Source of the DNA: Eggerthella sp. CAG:368
GTDB lineage: Bacteria > Actinomycetota > Coriobacteriia > Coriobacteriales > Eggerthellaceae
Length of the DNA stretch: 9,402 bases
Direction: 5' to 3'
Assembly: GCA_000434775.1 (NCBI GenBank)
Contig: FR895474.1
Coordinates: 1-9,402 of the forward strand
The translations under genes were made by a program, and so were the position numbers. Below are positions 1 to 4,940 of the stretch, piece after piece. Position 1 is the stretch's first letter; every line of letters starts with the position of its first letter. Under the pieces are notes generated by a model. That model had not been told where the DNA came from, did no database searches, and saw only the letters and a list, made by a program, of their open reading frames with translations.

Positions 1-197
1 AAATCGCTATAGCCGGTTCTATTCGGGTTCGCGGGACAGCTGTCTCCTCCGAACAGATAGTCAATTATCTTCACGATCATCGACTTTCCGGTATTGGAAG
101 GCCCGTGCACGATGTTGACTCCCTGATGAAATTGGATGGAGGATGTGCGCACGTCTCGTCCGGATGCTGCTATTTCGCTGATGTAGTAACTGCCCAT
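1..197 (-). CDS. ABC-3C system Rad50/SMC-like ATPase, N-terminal fragment (cut by window edge)
   Basis: Reading leftward from an ATG at 197, the frame is open to the window edge, giving about 65 codons. It starts MGSYYISEIAASG and contains a P-loop, GPSNTGKS, at about residues 32-39, preceded by a strand (VNIVH) and followed by MIVKIIDYLFGG. An early Walker A directly after a short beta-rich start is typical of Rad50/SMC-like AAA ATPases, in which a coiled coil follows before Walker B. Those later parts lie outside the window. The upstream in-frame TGA of the preceding gene (206-204) makes this ATG the first possible start, with a GAGGA ribosome-binding site about 10 nt upstream. Only 6 nt separate it from the middle-component gene, so the two are co-transcribed. 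From the neighbour I infer that it is the motor subunit of an ABC-3C system. A plain Rad50-like ATPase is the alternative. Confidence 0.8.
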   Translation of the reverse strand, partial: MGSYYISEIAASGRDVRTSSIQFHQGVNIVHGPSNTGKSMIVKIIDYLFGGDSCPANPNRTGYSD

Positions 198-203
198 CGG
201 CCA

Positions 204-650
204 TCATTCCTCAATTGAATCTCTCTGATTTTGTACTCGCGCGAAAACTGACTCGATTCCGTTTTTCCGAACGAAGTCGAATGCACTGGTGGCGGTGTCG
301 CTGTATTCCTCGGCGTATTTCGTATTGATTGAGCAAGCGAACGCCTGTCCTTCCAAGGAAAGTCGATACAAGAAGCCCTCTTTGCTCGCGAAAGGGAGAA
401 CGTATCCCTTTTTTACGAGCATCCTCAATCCTTTGTCGATCAAGCCCTTTCTCGCCGCAAGCTCGCAGTGCATGAAGCGATTGTCCCCATTGGCGTTATG
501 GCCAGAAAGCGAGAAGGCTTTTCCGTAAGTTGCGAGGAAGTCGATTGCTTGAATTGATGTTGCGTCCAGGTCTTCCGGTGCGACGCTAAGCAACAACGCG
601 ACTCTTAAGGCGGTTTCGAAAGGCGTGTTAAAGACCTTATCTGTCTTCAT
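204..650 (-). CDS. ABC-3C system middle component, MC2-like (148 aa)
   Basis: The protein begins with VFNTPFETALR (residues 6-16), followed by a helical stretch with AIDFLATYGKAF, a conserved-looking HNANGDN motif (51-57), then ELAARKGLIDKGLRMLVKKG (63-82) and a strand pair (GFLYRLSLEG). This layout of an N-terminal helix pair, a GDN motif and a winged-helix-like half agrees with my memory of the middle component 2 family of ABC-three-component systems. These proteins are thought to couple the CTD-bearing protein to the SMC-like ATPase. The ATG at 650 has a GGGGTGG ribosome-binding site about 4 nt upstream. The gene overlaps the end of the preceding ORF by 14 nt (637-650), so it is probably translationally coupled to it. 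It is followed after 6 nt by the ATPase. No membrane segment or signal peptide is visible, so it should be cytoplasmic. The family assignment is from memory; the helical, winged-helix character is visible in the sequence. Confidence 0.82.
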   Translation of the reverse strand: MKTDKVFNTPFETALRVALLLSVAPEDLDATSIQAIDFLATYGKAFSLSGHNANGDNRFMHCELAARKGLIDKGLRMLVKKGYVLPFASKEGFLYRLSLEGQAFACSINTKYAEEYSDTATSAFDFVRKNGIESVFARVQNQRDSIEE

Positions 651-1059
651 CGAGCCACCCCTTAATCCTCTCGTCGTTAACGAGAATGTGACACATGCCC
701 TTCTTTTCCGAGTTGCCTATCCAAGAGGTGTCTCGCGACGCAAAGCACTTCGCCGCGCTTATTTGGACTGATTGCATCAGGGTGTGCCTAAGTCGATCCA
801 TTCCCGAGTCGTATTCATCTTCATATGTGTCGATAACGCCATCGTAGATCTCATCTTCGAGGGCGTGAAATTGGTCGTCATCTGGTTCTTCGTACGCATC
901 GCGAAGCCCGCGTCTCAGCGTTTCTGCGGCATAGTAATCAGACCTCTGCCTTTTGAAGTGTTTTTGGCACTTCGGATGGGCGTCGATATCTGATGGGCTG
1001 ATGGAGTGGGCGCCTTCGGATTCACCGTAGATCTTCATCAGCGCATCAACGTAGGGCAT
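637..1059 (-). CDS. ABC-3C first component, C-terminal part (CTD10-like domain), separated from its N-terminal part by a frameshift
   Basis: This 140-codon ORF from ATG 1059 holds a compact helical domain. It contains F35 and the segment QRSDYYAAETLRRGLRD (38-54), the acidic ALEDEIYDGVIDTYEDEY (66-83), a basic DRLRHTL stretch (88-94), and a C-terminal KKGMCHILVND motif (119-129). The pattern F..QR..YY.AE..RR..RD, then a GVID helix, then KKG.CH.LVN, matches what I remember of the CTD10 class of ABC-3C C-terminal domains. These are thought to recruit effectors or sense the target. The ATG has only a weak AAGA upstream. The same reading frame stays open upstream to at least 1200, encoding a charged, proline-rich linker (SRKDKPLPKPSIPSD) that leads straight into MPYVDAL. 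The ORF is therefore probably the C-terminal half of one protein of about 333 aa with the 1071-1637 ORF, not a separate gene. Translation from 1059 by reinitiation remains possible. Confidence 0.7.
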   Translation of the reverse strand: MPYVDALMKIYGESEGAHSISPSDIDAHPKCQKHFKRQRSDYYAAETLRRGLRDAYEEPDDDQFHALEDEIYDGVIDTYEDEYDSGMDRLRHTLMQSVQISAAKCFASRDTSWIGNSEKKGMCHILVNDERIKGWLDEDR

Positions 1060-1070
1060 TTCTTGGGGTG

Positions 1071-1637
1071 CTATATCGGACGGGATGGAGGGTTTAGGCA
1101 GCGGCTTGTCCTTACGGGATGATTCTTTTTTGCGTTCAATGACGCTCTGGGGTCTGCTGTTCGGCCATGCGAGGGATTCGAGGAAGGCTTCGGCAGGAAC
1201 TTGGCGAGTGACTCGATTCGCGCGAGATCTGACAGTTTTCTTTCCATGTCGCTCGAGCAGGCTGAGTCGTGAACGAGCGACAGGATGCGGGTTTGAAGCT
1301 TTTCGATCTTGCTGGGATTGAGGTTCGGGAGAACGTTTTCCGTAAAGGAGCTTTCAATAGACAGGAGAACCTTAAGATTCTCGCGGGCTTCCCTGATTCT
1401 CTGCGGGATATCAATTATGCCGTTTTTTATCTTGCTTGCATTGCTTGAATCGATATGGAAGGGATTGCCTTTTCGATTCAACGCTTCGGCTGGTATGGAC
1501 ACAAAGTCGAACAGCTCATTCATGAGCTCTTGGTCGCTCACTTTGGCGTTCCAGGCATCCTTGAGGGCGCAGTAAAAGCTTGAGAAGGAAATTCCGTTCT
1601 CTTTCGGGAAGTCTGCTTCTTTCCGGCCTCTTACCAA
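1071..1637 (-). CDS. ABC-3C first component, N-terminal part, running out of frame after residue 148
   Basis: The first gene of the operon starts at TTG 1637 (LVRGRKEADF). No ATG is available in frame before an upstream TAA. Residues 1-148 look like a natural helical protein: FSSFYCALKDAWN (18-30), ELMNELFDFVSIP (39-49), an HIDSSNASKIKNG stretch (61-73) resembling a small DNA-binding or helix-turn-helix-like core, then long helices up to RIESLAKFL (140-148). After L148 the reading turns into a proline-, serine- and arginine-rich tail (PKPSSNPSHG onward) ending at TAG 1073-1071, which looks like out-of-frame reading. The -1 frame continues the helix instead as AEAFLESLAWPN and reaches the CTD ORF. 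The intact protein would be about 333 aa. I recall ABC-3C first components with similar N-termini, but I do not recognise a named domain. In this sequence the gene is either frameshifted, mis-sequenced or decoded by -1 frameshifting. Confidence 0.65.
   Translation of the reverse strand: MVRGRKEADFPKENGISFSSFYCALKDAWNAKVSDQELMNELFDFVSIPAEALNRKGNPFHIDSSNASKIKNGIIDIPQRIREARENLKVLLSIESSFTENVLPNLNPSKIEKLQTRILSLVHDSACSSDMERKLSDLARIESLAKFLPKPSSNPSHGRTADPRASLNAKKNHPVRTSRCLNPPSRPI
1125..1131 (-). promoter_or_regulatory. In-register A_AAA_AAG slippery heptamer (possible -1 frameshift site)
   Basis: In the frame of the 1071-1637 ORF the codons are GCA AAA AAG AAT, which forms A_AAA_AAG exactly in zero-frame register. 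Slipping back one base gives AAA GAA TCA and so on, which is the frame of the 637-1059 ORF, and this happens before the zero-frame TAG at 1073. The motif is the one used by bacterial dnaX and several insertion sequences. I see no convincing Shine-Dalgarno stimulator upstream and no strong stem-loop downstream, so the site may be coincidental. The run of six A would also be a good place for replication or transcription slippage. Confidence 0.3.
1187..1199 (-). other. Inferred frameshift point: one base apparently missing in the ABC-3C first component
   Basis: On the minus strand the codons read AAG TTC CTG and then CCG AAG CCT TCC. One extra G after CTG would give CTG GCC GAA GCC TTC CTC, continuing KFL as KFLAEAFLESLAWPN. 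This is a smooth amphipathic helix in place of KFLPKPSSNPSH. The restored frame is then open to the CTD stop at 637, giving 148 + 185 residues. The shift is inferred from protein plausibility and not from an aligned homologue, so its exact position is uncertain by several codons. Confidence 0.55.
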
Positions 1638-1665
1638 ATTCTCACCAACTTTGCACCAAATTTAG
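1633..1665. repeat. Three 11-bp direct repeats across the ABC-3C start codon
   Basis: On the plus strand the units start at 1633 (ACCAAATTCTC), 1644 (ACCAACTTTGC) and 1655 (ACCAAATTTAG). All three share ACCAA and are spaced exactly 11 bp, one helical turn, with units 1 and 3 identical over 8 bp. They cover the TTG start codon (1637) and the ribosome-binding region of the ABC-3C operon. An operator array for a repressor bound to one face of the helix is possible. A recombination site is another possibility. Confidence 0.5.
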
Positions 1666-1733
1666 AACAGCGACTTCAGTGCGCTTGATCCGTAAACTAG
1701 TCTTCGTAATCGCGCTTAGTGCAGGTCATTACT

Positions 1734-1760
1734 TGATTAGCAATTTTAGCAAATTGTCAA
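1734..1760 (-). promoter_or_regulatory. Candidate minus-strand promoter of the ABC-3C operon
   Basis: The minus strand carries a perfect TTGACA (1760-1755). About 15 bp downstream is TAATCA (1739-1734), a weak and rather close -10 match. Transcription from here would give a leader of about 90 nt before the TTG at 1637. The spacer holds two TTGCTAA copies with a 9-bp period (plus strand TTAGCAA at 1737-1743 and 1746-1752). A regulator bound there would block the promoter. The -35 box is convincing; the -10 box is not. Confidence 0.4.
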
Positions 1761-1828
1761 GAGCTTTACTTGGACATCCGTAGCCTGCCCATGTTCGTCT
1801 ACGGGGTCAAAGAGAGCGGATGACTTAG

Positions 1829-1858
1829 TCGCAAGCGTGCATTGCCGAACGCTCGCGA
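1829..1858 (-). repeat. Inverted repeat with 10-bp arms in the intergenic region
   Basis: The arms are TCGCAAGCGT (1829-1838) and ACGCTCGCGA (1849-1858), separated by a 10-nt loop. Nine of ten positions pair, and the tenth (1833/1854) becomes a U-G wobble in a minus-strand transcript. No U-tract follows on either side, so this is more likely a protein-binding site or a leader hairpin than a terminator. Confidence 0.4.
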
Positions 1859-1882
1859 GGTTTGTTTGATCATCAGTTTTAT

Positions 1883-1910
1883 TCGCAAATGCGAACTGCG
1901 CAGTTTGCGA
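1883..1910. promoter_or_regulatory. Nested palindromes, candidate operator
   Basis: Three overlapping symmetries lie within 28 bp: TCGCA-AA-TGCGA (1883-1894), the perfect 12-bp palindrome AACTGCGCAGTT (1894-1905), and outer arms TCGCAAA (1883-1889) and TTTGCGA (1904-1910). The TCGCAA element also occurs at 1829. The site lies 28 bp upstream of the plus-strand ATG at 1938, between the two divergent transcription units. It does not match the actinobacterial LexA box because the spacing differs. Confidence 0.4.
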
Positions 1911-1937
1911 CCTTATCAGGAAAGGTCGTGAACAATT

Positions 1938-2348
1938 ATGTCCACAAGTACCAAAAAGAACATCAAGATTATCATCCCATCGCCGAACAGCGACGATGAC
2001 ACGCACATACTCGTTATCCAATGCCATGAGTCAAACAAACGGACGATGCTAAAGCCTAAGAAACAAAGGCACAGTCTTGAGATTGAAATCAAACCATCAC
2101 AGTATATCAAGACATGCAAATTTCTTTGCACCTTCAAAATTAAAGACAATACAAATCAAATTCTCCGCATAATGATTCAAGAAAAAAACAGAACCAAAGA
2201 CTATGAGAGAATTAACCGAATTGAAGTAAAACTAGAACACTCAAAGGCTCAGCACATACATAAGAGAAATACGATAGCAAAGCACTGTATATCCATTGCC
2301 CTTAAACTTATAAAATGGATTGCACGTACAGTCTGGTTTTCGTTGTAG
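1938..2348 (+). CDS. Orphan hypothetical protein (136 aa)
   Basis: I do not recognise this protein. It starts at ATG 1938, 12 nt after an AGGAAAGG that could serve as a distant ribosome-binding site, and ends at TAG 2346-2348. It is strongly basic and shows alternating short strands (NIKIIIPS, HILVIQCH, HSLEIEIKPS, CKFLCTFKI, QILRIMIQEK), as in a beta-sandwich. A Lys/Arg/His-rich segment follows, and the last 20 residues (from about CISIALKLIKWIA) form an amphipathic or hydrophobic helix that could touch the membrane. There is no N-terminal signal peptide. Base composition is far more A+T-rich than the ABC-3C genes to its left, suggesting a separate origin. It could be a small accessory gene, the remnant of a larger polysaccharide gene, or a chance ORF. 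Minus-strand ORFs over the same bases look less protein-like. Confidence 0.4.
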   Translation: MSTSTKKNIKIIIPSPNSDDDTHILVIQCHESNKRTMLKPKKQRHSLEIEIKPSQYIKTCKFLCTFKIKDNTNQILRIMIQEKNRTKDYERINRIEVKLEHSKAQHIHKRNTIAKHCISIALKLIKWIARTVWFSL

Positions 2349-2374
2349 TCGTACCTAATAAACTCTAGCTTAAC

Positions 2375-2413
2375 AGGCATAGAACATTATAATGATTCCG
2401 ATGTTCTATGCCT
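2375..2413. terminator. Bidirectional stem-loop terminator between convergent genes
   Basis: The perfect 13-bp arms AGGCATAGAACAT (2375-2387) and ATGTTCTATGCCT (2401-2413) enclose a 13-nt loop. The stem begins 27 nt after the plus-strand ORF stop and 29 nt after the minus-strand glycosyltransferase stop, exactly where a shared terminator is expected. The flanks are A+T-rich (the minus-strand transcript continues GTTAAGCTAGAGTTTATT) but there is no clean U-tract, so termination efficiency is uncertain. Confidence 0.65.
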
Positions 2414-2441
2414 CTGTATTTCGAATAAAATTTCAAAAGTC

Positions 2442-4880
2442 CTACCCAAAATGAGGCAAGCGATAATACCTGTTGTAGGGTTCAGTCATATCGAAGTTTT
2501 CGTTGATATAAGGGTCACCTGCCATATAATAAGCAGCCCATTTGTTGTTCATGTAAGCAACTTCCCTATGGAAGCGTATCTTCTTTTGAAGCGAGTCTTC
2601 TTCACCACGAGAAATAGACTCATAATGATACAGCTCAACTTCAGGGGTATACACAATAAGCTTGCCAGACTCCCGCACCTTCAAGCAAAAATCAACATCA
2701 TTAAAAGCAACAGCAAGCTCTTCAGTAAAGCCACCAACTTCATTGAATAATGATTTTTGAACCATTAGGCACGCTGCCGTAACAGCGCTAAAGTTTTGTT
2801 CTGCATCTGCCAAAGCAAAATAGCCCCAATTACCCTTTGGTAAAGCGCGATTAAGATGCCCCGCAACACCACCCGTAACACACAAACCTGCATGCTGAAT
2901 AGTGTCATCTTTATACAAAAGTCTAACGCCAACAATGCCCACTTCTTCACGCTGGCATATACCAAGCATTCGCTCTATCCAATCAGCGGATAAAAGCTCT
3001 GTATCATTGTTCAATAAAACTAGATACTCGCCATTAGCGTGCTTAGCGCCAAAGTTCATAAGCTTTGAAAAGTTAAATTCATAATCCCACTTTATTACTC
3101 GAACGAACTCATATCTGCTTGTTATTTCATCGTAATAATCAAAGGTTTTTTCGTCAGTACTATTGTTTTCTATTATCACTATCTCGTAATTTGCATACGT
3201 GGTTTTTTCAATAATAGATTTAATACATGTATCCAAAAGATTAACCGCATCTTTTGATGGGATAATTATAGAAACAAGTGGCTCACCCGTAACATCGTAA
3301 GTAATTTTATACGTAAACGGCCTTCTAGACTGCTCTACCTTTGCCTTTATTCCCAAACGTTCCAAATGGTCAGACACAGCCTTAATACCTGCGATGGTCG
3401 CATAAGGTTTACTATCTGCATTTGCTGCAGTTGAGCTAGCGCTCATTCGCCAGTGATACAAAACCTTTGGAACATGATGAATCACACGAGCAACTTCTGC
3501 CACTTTTAACGTTAAATTATGGTCTTGAGCCCCATCAAACTCTGAACCAGCTTTTGGTAAGGAATCCAACACTGATTTACGAACCGTGAGCATATGGCAG
3601 ATGTAATTATTATTACGGAGTAAATCAATGGAAAAATCTGGTTTAAAAAATGGCTGCGAATAAAAGCCGTCTTCAAGTAATTTATCTTCATCGCAATAAA
3701 GCAAATCTATTTCAGAATCGCTTTCAATGGCACGCGCATATTCAAACAATAAATCAGGCTCAAGAATATCATCATGATCAAAGAAGCAAACGAAATCACC
3801 CGTTGCTGCTTCTACGCCTTTATTAGTATTCAAAGTTATGCCCAAATTGGATTCAAGAGTTACTACCTTTATTCGTGAATCTTTCTTTGTTTCTTCATTG
3901 ACCCATTGCGCAAGAGCTAAATCTTCAGGGCTAGCATTTACTAAAACAAGTTCCCAATCTTCATAGCTTTGACCTTTAACGGAAGCAACCATTTCATCAA
4001 AGAAATTAAGAGGCGTCTTAAACAGCGGAACAATAATGCTGAATTTATTTTTCTGAGGAAAACAATACTCCCGCTGCGCCTTTACATATATGGGGGTAGC
4101 GCGATGCTCAATAAACCATTGATGATACCCAGGGTCAACCTGTGCGTTAAGAGAATAAAGCTCAGATTCTTTTTCTATCTTTTCATACTGATCATGCTCT
4201 ATAGCTTTAAAACCTCTTAAAAGTTCCCCAGAATCCATATCTAAAACTTGAAAAACTCTTAGATGAGCATTTTTGTTAACCTTAATAGAAAAGAATATTT
4301 TTCTATACTTTCTAGAAGAATACGAAGCAAGAATTTCTTCTCTTTCTCCCATATACACGAAATCAGAAGAAATAACTTCACCCGTCTCGGAACAACATTG
4401 AAGCTCGACAGTATTTTTTATGTCATTTTGAATATGCAGTGCTCCGTGAAAAATATCTTTTTCACCATCGGAAATGCACTCATACAAATCAATTCGAACT
4501 AAATCAAAATCGCGCTCGGTATCATAATTTCTTATTTCAAAAGCGGCTTCTCTGTTTGCGCGGTAATTATATCTTGATACCCACTTAACCTTTTCAAGTG
4601 AAAGTGTTTTTTCTTGAGAGGAAATAATAGCACCCTTTGAATCAACTAAAGAAAAAACAAGATTCTGCTTCGCATACTGAGGAGCAACTAAAATCCATGA
4701 AATTTTATCTATTTTGTTATTTTTCGCTTCATCTAAAAACAAAAGACAGGGACGCTTCTTGCCTGCAATCTGGCTTTCAACTTTAAACTCATGCCCCTCT
4801 GGGATTACACTAGAAGTTGCGCGGATAAACACTTTTCCTGCATCTCTGCAAATCAATCCAAACTCAATAGATGATCCCAT
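2442..4880 (-). CDS. Tandem GT2-family glycosyltransferase with an extra N-terminal region (812 aa)
   Basis: The protein has two GT-A (GT2) domains in series, so it probably adds two sugars or alternates linkages on a lipid-linked polysaccharide at the cytoplasmic membrane face. Residues 1 to about 240 are strand-rich with no recognised domain. The first GT2 domain starts at KFSIIVPLFKTP (about 279) and has the DHDD metal/nucleotide-sugar motif at 368-371, CDEDKL at about 396, and HWRMSAS at about 476. The second starts at PLVSIIIPSKDA (about 534) and has the NND motif at 624-626 and FNDVDFCLK at 726-734. No membrane helix is evident. The ATG at 4880 is preferred because GGGAG lies 5 nt upstream. 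A GTG at 4934 would add 18 residues but has a poor ribosome-binding site. The gene follows the exporter ATPase by 60 nt and is last in the operon, ahead of the stem-loop at 2375-2413. It is more A+T-rich than its paralogue at 7672-9402. The sugar donor cannot be read from the sequence. Confidence 0.9.
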   Translation of the reverse strand: MGSSIEFGLICRDAGKVFIRATSSVIPEGHEFKVESQIAGKKRPCLLFLDEAKNNKIDKISWILVAPQYAKQNLVFSLVDSKGAIISSQEKTLSLEKVKWVSRYNYRANREAAFEIRNYDTERDFDLVRIDLYECISDGEKDIFHGALHIQNDIKNTVELQCCSETGEVISSDFVYMGEREEILASYSSRKYRKIFFSIKVNKNAHLRVFQVLDMDSGELLRGFKAIEHDQYEKIEKESELYSLNAQVDPGYHQWFIEHRATPIYVKAQREYCFPQKNKFSIIVPLFKTPLNFFDEMVASVKGQSYEDWELVLVNASPEDLALAQWVNEETKKDSRIKVVTLESNLGITLNTNKGVEAATGDFVCFFDHDDILEPDLLFEYARAIESDSEIDLLYCDEDKLLEDGFYSQPFFKPDFSIDLLRNNNYICHMLTVRKSVLDSLPKAGSEFDGAQDHNLTLKVAEVARVIHHVPKVLYHWRMSASSTAANADSKPYATIAGIKAVSDHLERLGIKAKVEQSRRPFTYKITYDVTGEPLVSIIIPSKDAVNLLDTCIKSIIEKTTYANYEIVIIENNSTDEKTFDYYDEITSRYEFVRVIKWDYEFNFSKLMNFGAKHANGEYLVLLNNDTELLSADWIERMLGICQREEVGIVGVRLLYKDDTIQHAGLCVTGGVAGHLNRALPKGNWGYFALADAEQNFSAVTAACLMVQKSLFNEVGGFTEELAVAFNDVDFCLKVRESGKLIVYTPEVELYHYESISRGEEDSLQKKIRFHREVAYMNNKWAAYYMAGDPYINENFDMTEPYNRYYRLPHFG

Positions 4881-4885
4881 AAAAG

Positions 4886-4890
4886 CTCCC
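4886..4890 (-). promoter_or_regulatory. Ribosome-binding site that decides the second glycosyltransferase start
   Basis: GGGAG (within AAAGGGAG) lies 5 nt before the ATG at 4880. The in-frame GTG at 4934 has no comparable site, which supports the 812-residue form. Confidence 0.6.
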
Positions 4891-4940
4891 TTTATTTCTT
4901 CAGTAAAATAACTGCAATGAGGCCAAATAGACACACTACT

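Noticed and set aside
1136..1414. Minus-strand ORF of 92 codons in the third frame within the first component
   Set aside because: Its Ser/Arg/Pro-rich composition is typical of out-of-frame reading of a G+C-richer gene. The helical protein is in the other two frames.
772..1575. Plus-strand ORFs of 73-88 codons opposite the ABC-3C genes
   Set aside because: They are antisense shadows without ribosome-binding sites or protein-like features.
1883..1910. Possible LexA/SOS box
   Set aside because: The CGAAC and GTTTG half-sites are 6 bp apart and imperfect; the actinobacterial box CGAAC-N4-GTTCG needs 4 bp.
1650..1940. tRNA gene or CRISPR array in the intergenic region
   Set aside because: I found no cloverleaf with a T-loop GTTCGA-type motif, and the repeats are too short and too few for CRISPR.
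1746..2027. Minus-strand ORF of 93 codons over the intergenic region
   Set aside because: It has no convincing ribosome-binding site, overlaps the candidate operators and the plus-strand ORF, and its sequence shows no recognisable motif or secondary-structure pattern.
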